DNA from: Pseudomonadota bacterium | GTDB lineage: Bacteria; Pseudomonadota; Alphaproteobacteria; Rhizobiales; Hyphomicrobiaceae | NCBI GenBank assembly: GCA_021813195.1 | Contig: JAKALI010000249.1 | Span: 1 to 6,393 of the forward strand | DNA: 6,393 bases | Direction of reading: 5' to 3' | Shown: positions 1 to 5,748 of the stretch, one piece after another | Layout: each line of letters begins with the position of its first letter | Position numbering within the stretch: position 1 is the stretch's first letter | Notes under the pieces: generated by a model | Databases searched by the model: none | What the model was told of the DNA's origin: nothing | Seen by the model: only the letters and a program-made list of their open reading frames with translations | Made by a program: the position numbers and the translations under genes

Positions 1-635
1 AGAAGGGCGAGCGCGGTTCCCTCATCGTCTTCTACAAGCCTCTCGATCCCGCCGAAGGGGACGAGGCTAAAGACGTCCGCGCGCACTTCTTCGTCGCCCG
101 CGCGTCCCATGTGTTCAATGCTGAACAGGTGGACGGCTGGCAACCGCCCATGCCCAAAGTGCGCTCCCAGGTGGAAATCAACGAGTCCTTCGCTGCCTTC
201 ATTGCGGCCATCAGCATCGACATCCGCCACGGTGGGCAGATGGCCTGTTATCGCCGCGACCTCGATTGCATCCTCATGCCGAATCCGGAAGCCTTCATCG
301 GCACCGCGACCAGTTCGCCAACCGAGGCGTACCACGCGGTTCTGGGTCATGAATCAATCCACTGGGTCGGCGGGCCGAAACGCCTCAACCGTGAATTCGG
401 CAGGCGCTTCGGTGATGAAGCACACGCCGCGGAAGAACTGGTCGCGGAGATAGGTGCAGCATTTCTCTGTTCCGCCTTCCGCATCACCAACGAGCCGCGT
501 CTCGACCACGCAGCCTACGTCTCGAACTGGTTGGCCGTGTTGAACCGCGATTCACGCGCCATCTTCACTGCAGCAAGCAAGGCACAGGAAGCAGTTGAGT
601 ATCTCTGCGATTTGGCGAAGCCTGCGAGCGGATGA
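1..635 (+). CDS. ArdC-like antirestriction protein, zinc metallopeptidase domain (3' part)
   Basis: The reading frame is open from base 3, so the 5' end lies outside the window; about 210 C-terminal residues are visible. The segment 'HFFVARASHVFNAEQVDGW' is typical of the linker before the peptidase domain of ArdC-type proteins (N-terminal DUF1738-like ssDNA-binding domain plus C-terminal zincin domain). The zinc motif HESIH (HExxH) is encoded at 348-362, followed by RLNREFGRRFG and the helix EELVAEIGAAFL, whose glutamate is the likely third zinc ligand. The C-terminal SNWLAVLNRDSRAIFTAASKAQEA is also characteristic. Known family members bind single-stranded DNA and protect incoming plasmid DNA from restriction during conjugation; whether this one does so is inferred. 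It ends just before a strong terminator and converges on the envelope operon. It suggests a plasmid, ICE or genomic island setting. The TraC-type primase C-terminus is related and cannot be excluded without the N-terminus. Confidence 0.88.
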   Translation, partial: KGERGSLIVFYKPLDPAEGDEAKDVRAHFFVARASHVFNAEQVDGWQPPMPKVRSQVEINESFAAFIAAISIDIRHGGQMACYRRDLDCILMPNPEAFIGTATSSPTEAYHAVLGHESIHWVGGPKRLNREFGRRFGDEAHAAEELVAEIGAAFLCSAFRITNEPRLDHAAYVSNWLAVLNRDSRAIFTAASKAQEAVEYLCDLAKPASG

Positions 636-640
636 TACAC

Positions 641-666
641 AGCCCCGGCATATGCCGGGGCTTTCT
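641..666 (+). terminator. Rho-independent terminator after the ArdC-like gene
   Basis: A perfect 22-base palindrome (arms AGCCCCGGCAT and its complement, 641-662) is followed by TTTCT. It starts 5 bases after the ArdC-like stop codon and ends just before the stop codon of the convergent 339-aa gene. The T-rich tail is only on the + side; read on the - strand, the hairpin is followed by GTGTATCATCC, so termination there would be weaker. Confidence 0.85.
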
Positions 667-667
667 C

Positions 668-1687
668 TTAGTGCCGCACCGGCGGACTATTGGCATCCGA
701 GATACACACGACCTTCACGAACTCATGGTTGCCGCTTCCGTCTGTGAGCGGAATACTGTCGACGGTAGGGCCACCCACAAACTGACCACGTATTCCAAGG
801 AATGAGGCTTGCTGGTTCACGGTATTGCCGTACAATTCATATACATCGACGAACCCCGGCGCAGCCTCCGGTGTCGCGGTCACGAGCATGTATCCGGGGC
901 CGCGGGGTTGGATTTCCGAAAAATCGCTCCAAACACCCTGACCGTGAGCGAGAAAGGTAAGCGCGGGCTGGAGTTCATCCGCGCTTGCGAGGTGCCAGGA
1001 TCGTCCGTTCACCTGTAGGTTCGTGCAGTACGCTTTCAGGATTCCGAGTGTGAGTGGACCGAGTGTGAAGGTATTTCCGTGATAGAAGTAAGCCCTGCTG
1101 CCTCTGCTATACGCGATCACGCCTTCAGCACTGATATCCGGCTGCGTGGGCGTCTGACCCGTTCGAATGCCCTGGTCGCCCGAAAGACGTACTGCCCCAG
1201 GACAGAAACTGAACAGGAGATTGTTGCCGCCATATGTCGCGTCCACATAGGTTGTGGTGGTTAGGAAATACTTGAGCAGGCACATGTTTGATACAGGAAG
1301 GCCGAGGCGGCGCATAAGGTACTGCTCGGCCTGCGCGCGTGCCGGCCCGATGGGTCTTTGCGTGAGCGTAATGGTGAACGCATGATCGGCAGCGGCATAT
1401 ATGATGTTGAACGGCGCGTTCTTCGGGCCTGTGGCGCACCGCACCTTCGGGTTCGAACAGAGCCCAGTCGTGCCCGCGAGCAAGTATTGATTGACACCGG
1501 TGATGTGCGTTTCGTCGATTGTCCGCGGGTCATGGATGAAATCCGGCACGTAGGCTGTTTGGCCGTTCATGAGCCGGATAGGGATCGTCTCTCCGCGAGC
1601 ACGCCCGTCGCCCGGTGCAATGAATTGCGCCGTAGCGAATGCCACCATACCGGCGAGAACAAGGGTGAGCTTCGTACGTTTCATCAT
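668..1687 (-). CDS. Exported protein of unknown function, 339 aa, with an 'FCPG' domain and a lectin-like C-terminus
   Basis: This is the last gene of the minus-strand operon. The N-terminus (MMKRTK, then a hydrophobic stretch at residues ~7-20 ending in FATA) is a Sec signal peptide with no lipobox, so the product is periplasmic or secreted. Residues ~102-167 (FTITLTQRPIG, then a helix with AEQYLMRRLGL, C136, YGGNNLLFSFCPGAV) form a compact domain. From memory, it resembles a short module in many uncharacterised exported proteins, notably of Candidate Phyla bacteria. Residues ~213-331 contain GRSWHLASADEL and a terminal VKVVCIS, with cysteines 221 and 328 placed for a disulfide; this pattern resembles DUF1566-type or C-type-lectin-like folds of adhesins. 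The ATG overlaps the stop of the upstream 80-aa gene (ATGA), so translational coupling is likely; a second ATG follows directly. Function unknown; surface binding is only a guess. Confidence 0.8.
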   Translation of the reverse strand: MMKRTKLTLVLAGMVAFATAQFIAPGDGRARGETIPIRLMNGQTAYVPDFIHDPRTIDETHITGVNQYLLAGTTGLCSNPKVRCATGPKNAPFNIIYAAADHAFTITLTQRPIGPARAQAEQYLMRRLGLPVSNMCLLKYFLTTTTYVDATYGGNNLLFSFCPGAVRLSGDQGIRTGQTPTQPDISAEGVIAYSRGSRAYFYHGNTFTLGPLTLGILKAYCTNLQVNGRSWHLASADELQPALTFLAHGQGVWSDFSEIQPRGPGYMLVTATPEAAPGFVDVYELYGNTVNQQASFLGIRGQFVGGPTVDSIPLTDGSGNHEFVKVVCISDANSPPVRH

Positions 1688-1926
1688 GAGCCATCTTTCG
1701 AGTTGCTTGGCCGAACGAGACCGCCAATGAGAAGCGCGATGCCGACGAGGAATGCGAGGATACCGATGCCGATAGCCCAGCCGGCGGCGGAATAGGTTGG
1801 ATCACCGGCACCGAAAAGCGCTCCGACAGCGCCCATCGGATGGTCACTCCGGTATTCGAAGCCCCAGCCCATAAGCGCGATGGACGTGAGAAGTACAACG
1901 ATGGCAGATTCGGTAAGGCCGTTCAT
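1684..1926 (-). CDS. Small two-helix membrane protein, 80 aa
   Basis: The reading frame could be opened at 2025, but that N-terminus would run into the preceding lipoprotein gene and has no ribosome binding site. The ATG at 1926 has an excellent one (GAGGAGGG, 6 bases upstream) and begins MNGLTESAIVVLLTSIALMG, so I choose it. Two hydrophobic segments are seen at residues ~7-23 and ~49-70, separated by a loop with charged and glycine-rich parts; the tail is short and polar (RPSNSKDGS). No family is recognised. It lies 41 bases after the 123-aa lipoprotein gene and its stop overlaps the start of the 339-aa gene, so it belongs to the operon. It might anchor or assist neighbouring exported products, but nothing in the sequence proves this. 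Confidence 0.75.
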   Translation of the reverse strand: MNGLTESAIVVLLTSIALMGWGFEYRSDHPMGAVGALFGAGDPTYSAAGWAIGIGILAFLVGIALLIGGLVRPSNSKDGS

Positions 1927-1932
1927 GCACCA

Positions 1933-1940
1933 CCCTCCTC
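1933..1940 (-). promoter_or_regulatory. Ribosome binding site that fixes the start of the 80-aa membrane protein
   Basis: On the minus strand GAGGAGGG lies 6 bases before the ATG at 1926. It is one of the strongest Shine-Dalgarno matches in the window and rules in favour of the short protein over the longer open frame starting at 2025. Confidence 0.75.
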
Positions 1941-1967
1941 GATGTCGTTCTGGTATCGGCACGCCCC

Positions 1968-2339
1968 TTATGGAACTTCGAACGTCGCGACACCGCCCAT
2001 TCCCCACGTTACCGTCGCAAACCAATTTCCGTTGTCTGCCCCACGCAGTGCGCCGGTTTGCGTCGTCCCGTTAGGCGCCATCGAGGACCATCCACCAGTA
2101 TTCACGTTTAAGGATGACGTATACGCTTCGTACTCGAAAGTGCCCGCGGTGCACTTGTCGTTCATCGTAACGCCGAGGATGCGAACATCGCCATAACGCA
2201 GTCCGGAATGGCCGTTGTATTGACCAGCCCAGTAGTTGAGCACGGCCCTGGCCAAGCGTTGATCGGACGGTCGGTTGCATCCGCCGCATGCTGAAAGCGT
2301 GGTGCAAAGCAGAATGGCAAACAACGATGTAATCCGCAC
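1968..2339 (-). CDS. Small putative lipoprotein, 123 aa, GTG start
   Basis: The N-terminus (MRITSLFAILLCTTLSAC) is a lipoprotein signal peptide with lipobox L-S-A-C; C18 would be the lipidated cysteine, followed by GG and a second cysteine at 21. No aspartate follows the lipidated cysteine, so outer-membrane sorting by Lol is plausible. The mature part begins with a short helical stretch (DQRLARAVLNYWAGQY) and then looks beta-rich, with many G, T, N and W and a final VTWGMGGVATFEVP. The start is GTG with GGGAGGAG 4 bases upstream; no in-frame ATG gives a full signal peptide. No family is recognised. It sits 32 bases after the 111-aa membrane protein gene and 41 bases before the 80-aa one, in the same operon. 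Confidence 0.8.
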   Translation of the reverse strand: MRITSLFAILLCTTLSACGGCNRPSDQRLARAVLNYWAGQYNGHSGLRYGDVRILGVTMNDKCTAGTFEYEAYTSSLNVNTGGWSSMAPNGTTQTGALRGADNGNWFATVTWGMGGVATFEVP

Positions 2340-2343
2340 GATG

Positions 2344-2351
2344 CTCCTCCC
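2344..2351 (-). promoter_or_regulatory. Ribosome binding site for the GTG-started lipoprotein
   Basis: GGGAGGAG on the minus strand, 4 bases before the GTG at 2339. It supports the non-ATG start, which is also the one that yields an intact signal peptide and lipobox. Confidence 0.7.
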
Positions 2352-2371
2352 AGACTGCTACTGAGCAACCT

Positions 2372-2707
2372 TCACTCATGTTTGCCGCCGGTTGCGGCCT
2401 TTCCAATGAGGCGTCCAATTTGATACGCCAGAGAGAGACCTGGCTCTTCTGAGCCGGGTATCTTTCGCAGTGAACGCTCGATTTCGAGCAGCACCGCGAC
2501 GCCACGGGCGAAGAGCAATCCGAACATGCCGAATAGTGCGAGTCCTCCGCCCGCGGCCTGACGTACAGCGAGCGGAACGCCGAGTATTTGTGTGTACGGC
2601 GGTCCGCTATCAAGAACGAGATTGAGACCGACGAGGACGAAAAGAGCGAAGACAGCGGACACAAACACGCTCAGGAGCCACGTCCCAAGAAACCTATATC
2701 TATCCAT
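2372..2707 (-). CDS. Small membrane protein, 111 aa, two predicted helices
   Basis: The ATG at 2707 has GGGAG 4 bases upstream and lies only 14 bases after the stop of the 236-aa lipoprotein gene. The N-terminus MDRYRFLG is followed by a long hydrophobic segment (residues ~8-32, LLSVFVSAVFALFVLVGL). A second segment spans residues ~52-73 (AGGGLALFGMFGLLFARGVAVLL). After it come a charged stretch (EIERSLRKIPGSEE) and a polar C-terminus ending GKHE. The number of basic residues after the second helix suggests that both termini face the cytoplasm. No family is recognised. Its place between two lipoprotein genes in a tight operon suggests a role in an envelope complex or secretion-related structure, but this is inference from context only. 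Confidence 0.78.
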   Translation of the reverse strand: MDRYRFLGTWLLSVFVSAVFALFVLVGLNLVLDSGPPYTQILGVPLAVRQAAGGGLALFGMFGLLFARGVAVLLEIERSLRKIPGSEEPGLSLAYQIGRLIGKAATGGKHE

Positions 2708-2721
2708 GTTGCTCCCAGCAC

Positions 2722-3432
2722 CTATTTCGCCGCCTGTGTGGTCGCCGCTGCACCGCCCATTGCCTGCACCACCCTATCTGCCCAAGCATTGCCGGCAACG
2801 GTGGCGAGTTCGGTATCCGATGGCGGCGTGCTGCTACCCAATTCGATTATGAGGCTCAGTTCGTCAGTCCAGGCAACGCGCTTCGTTGCGCAGGAATAGC
2901 CCATTACGTCTGCCGAGTTGGTCACGTTCGCCCGCGACAGCGAGAAGGCATTATCGTTTGACGTGGTACCGAGCGAGCGCGCCGCGAACACCATGTCGAC
3001 GTGCTCGCGCCGGCAGACAGTGGCGAAGGCGGAATTCCGCTCCTCGTCCGTCATCTGGTTGAGGTCTTCCGGAACTTTCACGTCGGCGAGGTCGGCAAAG
3101 ATCGTCGCCGGAGCAACGACTCGGAAGCGATGTGCCTGTTCGAGTTTTTCAGCAAAGGCGACTTCACGCCGCGTGCTCGGCCATACCGCAACCGCATGCA
3201 GGGGCGGCAGCGCCTCAGGCGGTGCTTCCTTGTCGCCGTTCATGCGGAAGTGGACGCCGACCGAACCGCCCGTGCCGGTCTGAACGAGCTTGTACCCGGA
3301 GTACCCGACCGCAGCCCCCTCTCCCGCTATCATGAGCGGGACGGCAGCAATACAGCCGGACAGTACCTGAGAACAAATAGCAATTACTGCGCAAGTAGTT
3401 AGGAGCTCTCGATTTCTCCCGCGCCGCCCCAT
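2722..3432 (-). CDS. Putative outer-membrane lipoprotein, 236 aa, CsgG/TolB-N-like fold suspected
   Basis: The N-terminal signal (basic MGRRGRNREL, hydrophobic CAVIAICSQVLSGC) ends in a lipobox L-S-G-C with C27 as the lipidation site. A glycine-rich stretch follows (residues ~36-60, AAVGYSGYKLV, TGGSVGV). Residues ~77-155 alternate short strands and helices (HAVAVWPS, AEKLEQAHRFRVVAP, LNQMTDEERNSAFATVCRREHVDMVFAA). This pattern recalls the alpha/beta domain of envelope lipoproteins such as CsgG or the N-terminal domain of TolB; it is a fold guess, not a family match. The C-terminal helix is amphipathic. This is the first gene of the five-gene operon. Its ATG follows a weak G-rich ribosome site (3438-3442), which itself touches the 35-base palindrome at the edge of the recombinase cassette. 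Expression may therefore depend on the state of that cassette. Confidence 0.82.
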   Translation of the reverse strand: MGRRGRNRELLTTCAVIAICSQVLSGCIAAVPLMIAGEGAAVGYSGYKLVQTGTGGSVGVHFRMNGDKEAPPEALPPLHAVAVWPSTRREVAFAEKLEQAHRFRVVAPATIFADLADVKVPEDLNQMTDEERNSAFATVCRREHVDMVFAARSLGTTSNDNAFSLSRANVTNSADVMGYSCATKRVAWTDELSLIIELGSSTPPSDTELATVAGNAWADRVVQAMGGAAATTQAAK

Positions 3433-3441
3433 GTGTGCCCC

Positions 3442-3476
3442 CGATCTGAACAGAATGAGGCATTCTGTTCAGATCG
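3442..3476 (+). repeat. Left cassette boundary: extended near-palindrome, candidate recombination site
   Basis: Two 16-base arms (CGATCTGAACAGAATG and its exact complement) surround the three bases AGG. The inner 26 bases (3447-3472) occur again, in the opposite orientation, at 5749-5774. The flanking CGATC/GATCG extension exists only here. Arms around a short asymmetric centre are the usual build of a tyrosine-recombinase core site, with the centre setting the orientation. The edge lies 9 bases from the start codon of the 236-aa lipoprotein gene, so the same sequence can form a very stable hairpin in that gene's 5' UTR. An operator for a dimeric regulator is the main alternative reading. Confidence 0.7.
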
Positions 3477-3485
3477 CTTTGCAGC

Positions 3486-3492
3486 TATTATC
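3486..3492. promoter_or_regulatory. Possible divergent -10 boxes just inside the left cassette end
   Basis: TATTAT reads on the + strand (3486-3491) towards the 337-aa gene, and GATAAT reads on the - strand (3492-3487) towards the lipoprotein operon. Each is close to the TATAAT consensus, in an AT-rich island next to the palindrome. I find no good -35 box at 16-18 bases on either strand, so this is weak. If the minus-strand box is used, the lipoprotein mRNA leader would contain the whole palindrome as a hairpin. Confidence 0.25.
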
Positions 3493-3565
3493 TATAGAGA
3501 AAGCAAAGGCCCGTGCGCGATTGGCATGTTGCTTTTGTCTGGGCACAGGATCTTGTGAGGGTGGG

Positions 3566-4579
3566 ATGGGGCTCGCTGAATCGGCAGAACATCTGTCAAA
3601 GGCATTGATCAGTGAACTTGACCGAGGCTCTAAAATTGATTGGGACGGACCGCACCGCCGTATTTCCGGGTTCTTACTTAGAGCTGCCGTAGATGCAGTG
3701 CACTGCCAACAGTTGTTGGCGAGCATTCATACCACGCGCGTACGACCGAGCAAGCACGGAGACCTTTTCAAGGCCTTCCGAGAATTCAGCATGGGACGGA
3801 GCGAAAACTTAGAAAAGCACGACGAATGGCCGTTGTGGATGATAAGCTCCCTAATCAGCGATTCACAGCATCGCATCGCTGCCACATTCGACCGATGTAT
3901 TGGGAGGTGGTTACTCGGCTTTGCATTCAACGAAGAAATTCCAGAGGATGAACGCAAAGTAAAGCACGGCTACATAGAGGAAAGACTCTATCCGTGGATC
4001 GGTTCCCGGCTCTTAACGCTAGCACTTCTGTTAACAAATGCGTCCAACAACATCCGCACGCCTACACAGCCGAGCGACACCATAGCCTCGGATAGGTTTT
4101 CTACAGTTTGTGATGAATCGCTCTCGTTAGTGACTAAAATTATTGCTGCCCTTCCGATTGCCGATACTGCGAGCGCGGCGACCAAAATTCGTTCCGCGCA
4201 ACATGAGTTGTTTAAGCAGCTCACGCCAGTAGAGCGACTGGAAGGGCACTTTTCAGTCATTGAGATCGCCGCAAAGTTGAGACATGAGACCGGTGCACCT
4301 CTGACTGCGGAAGAATGTTTGGCTATCACAATGGGGCGGGTCAACGACTTCAAGCACCGAGCGACTAGCCCCAAAATAACCGGTGAATTTACGGACGAGA
4401 GCAAGCCATATATGAGGCATGTTGAGCTTGCTACAACCGTTCAAGCGTTAGGGGTTGCCATTCGATTCTTTAAGTGCATGGCAGCATACATTGAAAACGC
4501 CCCCCGAGCAGATCAAGGGGCGGTTACACTTGTTCAGTCAGCCTTATTTTCGGCGGATACCGCGAGTATCTCGCGATAA
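3566..4579 (+). CDS. Cassette gene of unknown function, 337 aa, helical cytosolic protein
   Basis: The frame is open from 3431, but earlier starts lie on the lipoprotein start codon or inside the palindrome and lack ribosome sites. The ATG at 3566 follows GTGAGGG at suitable spacing and is preferred. The product has no signal peptide or membrane segment and looks almost wholly helical, with several charged amphipathic stretches. I do not recognise a family. Two R-x(5-6)-H arrangements are seen, R39-H46 (RAAVDAVH) and R258-H264 (RVNDFKH). Such spacing is that of HEPN ribonucleases (RX4-6H), but the motif is short and may be chance. It heads the cassette opposite to the recombinase and overlaps the 135-aa gene tail to tail by 46 bases. 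Codons such as TTA, ATT and AAA are more frequent here than in the flanking operon, fitting recent acquisition. A cargo role, for example in defence, is speculative. Confidence 0.75.
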   Translation: MGLAESAEHLSKALISELDRGSKIDWDGPHRRISGFLLRAAVDAVHCQQLLASIHTTRVRPSKHGDLFKAFREFSMGRSENLEKHDEWPLWMISSLISDSQHRIAATFDRCIGRWLLGFAFNEEIPEDERKVKHGYIEERLYPWIGSRLLTLALLLTNASNNIRTPTQPSDTIASDRFSTVCDESLSLVTKIIAALPIADTASAATKIRSAQHELFKQLTPVERLEGHFSVIEIAAKLRHETGAPLTAEECLAITMGRVNDFKHRATSPKITGEFTDESKPYMRHVELATTVQALGVAIRFFKCMAAYIENAPRADQGAVTLVQSALFSADTASISR

Positions 4580-4941
4580 TGTTTCGACGCTTCGGCGGCC
4601 GGGCCGTGCGTGAGACTATCACCATCAGCTCTTCCGGTTATGACCTCGAACCGCAAAATCCGCTTTTCTTCCTCTGCGAGGAGATAGCCGCGCCACGCAA
4701 TTGCTTTCTTGAGCAAGTGGAGTTCCTCGGCGGCCAGAGCCGACAGCCTGTCACGACGTAGCGCGCTATTCACAACCTCCAAAGCCTCATCAATCGCCGC
4801 AAAACCGGATAATGTCCGTGTGGACCCGGCAAATAGGTTTTCGAGCGAAGGTTTTGCGAGTGCCGATAGAACAGGGTGCCAAGATGCCCATTCAAATCGT
4901 TTCACCTCGATTTCCGGAGAGTTCGATCTTGACTCGGTCAT
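4534..4941 (-). CDS. Cassette gene of unknown function, 135 aa
   Basis: The ATG at 4941 has a strong ribosome site, AGGAGC, 5-6 bases upstream, and the frame ends in TGA at 4534. The protein has no signal peptide or membrane helix. A polar N-terminus (MTESRSNSPEIEVKRFEW) is followed by helices at about residues 22-38, 45-66 and 67-98 (rich in A, L, E, K, R) and a charged tail. I recognise no family or DNA-binding motif. It lies downstream of the recombinase on the same strand, 146 bases away, and converges on the 337-aa gene with a 46-base overlap of coding ends. It could be a regulator, a recombination directionality factor or a partner of the 337-aa protein; the sequence does not decide between these. 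The good ribosome site makes a real gene likely despite the overlap. Confidence 0.65.
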   Translation of the reverse strand: MTESRSNSPEIEVKRFEWASWHPVLSALAKPSLENLFAGSTRTLSGFAAIDEALEVVNSALRRDRLSALAAEELHLLKKAIAWRGYLLAEEEKRILRFEVITGRADGDSLTHGPAAEASKHYREILAVSAENKAD

Positions 4942-4962
4942 TTTGTGCTCCTGACGGACTCA

Positions 4963-4990
4963 GCCGCGTTCCGACCATTCGGGACGCGGC
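4963..4990. other. Strong hairpin in the leader of the 135-aa gene
   Basis: Arms 4963-4974 (GCCGCGTTCCGA) and 4979-4990 pair over 12 positions with one G-T pair, around a CCAT loop. On the + strand it is followed by CTTTAT, which could make a weak terminator for read-through from the 337-aa gene. On the - strand it sits about 20 bases before the start codon of the 135-aa gene, just ahead of its ribosome site, with no T tract. A leader structure or a transcript barrier after the recombinase gene are both possible. Confidence 0.45.
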
Positions 4991-5087
4991 CTTTATCAAC
5001 CAGGAAGCGAGGAACTGAAGTTCACAGTAAGCATATATCGGCTTGCAATCTGCGCAATATTGACTGTTCAAGGCGTTATGGTGCACT

Positions 5088-5684
5088 TTAATTATCGAAG
5101 GGAACACCTTCAGCCCACAATCTGCGTGCCAGTCGTCGTTCCTCCGTTCCAATGGCATTGGCGTAGATTGCGGTTGTTTCGATTCGGGCGTGACCGAGCC
5201 AGCGCTGCATTACATTGAGAGGGATACCCGCGTCTGTGGTGCCCTCGACGCAGAGACCGTGTCGCAACCCTTTCGGAGTGGCCCATGTGCCCAACACACC
5301 GGCATCGACCATAACTGCCTTGACGTATGTCCATGCGGTTGTGCGGCACCACGACCAAAGCCTCTCATCGCATTGCGACGGGGAATATTGACGCTTCGCG
5401 ATGCCGTACACTGATTCCAATTGTTCTAGGAATGACCCAGGCACTGGTATCGTTCGAAACACACCGTCTCGCCGACGTTTCAGGCACCTAATGATAACTG
5501 CGCGCGTACCGAAGTCTACGGAGCGAGCTGTGAGTGCGAGAACCTCTGAAATGCGCGCGCCCGTATACGCGAGCGTCAAACAGAAAGTCGCGATGTCTGG
5601 TCTCGCCTGCTTCGCCGCGACGATAAACGCGCGTCGTTCATTAGCGGTGAGGTATTTTCGATTTCCGTGTTGATCGTAGAGCAT
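5088..5684 (-). CDS. Short tyrosine recombinase/integrase, 198 aa (FimB-sized)
   Basis: The catalytic domain is complete: box I TGARISEVL with R44, a beta-hairpin lysine near K69 (CLKRRRDGVF), box II PKGLRHG with R141 and H142, RWLGHARIETTAIY with H165, and the nucleophile Y174. The position normally held by His in H-x-L-R-H is K138. There is no N-terminal core-binding (SAM-like) domain: the protein starts MLYDQHGNRKYLTANER, and an in-frame TGA lies two codons before the ATG, so it cannot be longer. This size is like FimB/FimE, which invert a promoter segment. Such enzymes cut and rejoin DNA at paired short sites through a 3'-phosphotyrosine link. It faces into the cassette from the right end, 65 bases from the right near-palindrome, which is the likely substrate together with the left copy. 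The ribosome site is poor (AGGA about 17 bases upstream), suggesting low expression. Confidence 0.92.
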   Translation of the reverse strand: MLYDQHGNRKYLTANERRAFIVAAKQARPDIATFCLTLAYTGARISEVLALTARSVDFGTRAVIIRCLKRRRDGVFRTIPVPGSFLEQLESVYGIAKRQYSPSQCDERLWSWCRTTAWTYVKAVMVDAGVLGTWATPKGLRHGLCVEGTTDAGIPLNVMQRWLGHARIETTAIYANAIGTEERRLARRLWAEGVPFDN

Positions 5685-5748
5685 AAGTCATTGATTACGA
5701 TTCCTAATCGCTACGCCAAGGAAATGCCCTTGACGACGCCAATAAATG

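Noticed and set aside
111..453. Plus-strand open frames inside the ArdC-like gene
   Set aside because: They are out of frame with the clear HESIH metallopeptidase reading and are low-complexity shadows.
1684..2025. 113-aa version of the small membrane protein starting at 2025
   Set aside because: Its first 33 residues overlap the lipoprotein gene in another frame and look random; the strong ribosome site is before the ATG at 1926.
2071..2664. 197-aa minus-strand open frame overlapping two operon genes
   Set aside because: It is in another frame over the 111-aa and 123-aa genes, which have signal or membrane segments and good ribosome sites; the sequence looks like a shadow (serine- and cysteine-rich, no clear character).
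3317..3342. TCCCGCT-N6-AGCGGGA inverted repeat inside the 236-aa lipoprotein gene
   Set aside because: A 7-bp stem within coding sequence in a GC-rich region is easily chance and has no T tract or link to a boundary.
3447..3472. Near-palindrome as a LexA box
   Set aside because: The CTGT/ACAG or GAAC/GTTC parts are spaced unlike the E. coli, Gram-positive or alphaproteobacterial LexA boxes, and no lexA-type gene is nearby.
3431..3565. N-terminal extension of the 337-aa protein to 382 aa, starting at 3431
   Set aside because: That start overlaps the lipoprotein start codon on the other strand, would translate through the palindrome, and has no ribosome binding site; the ATG at 3566 has one.
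4532..5073. Extra half-sites TGTTCAG (4532) and CTGTTCAA (5065) inside the cassette as further recombination sites
   Set aside because: Matches are only 7-8 bases; the related CTGAACAGG also occurs outside the cassette near 119 and 1209, so this is background level.
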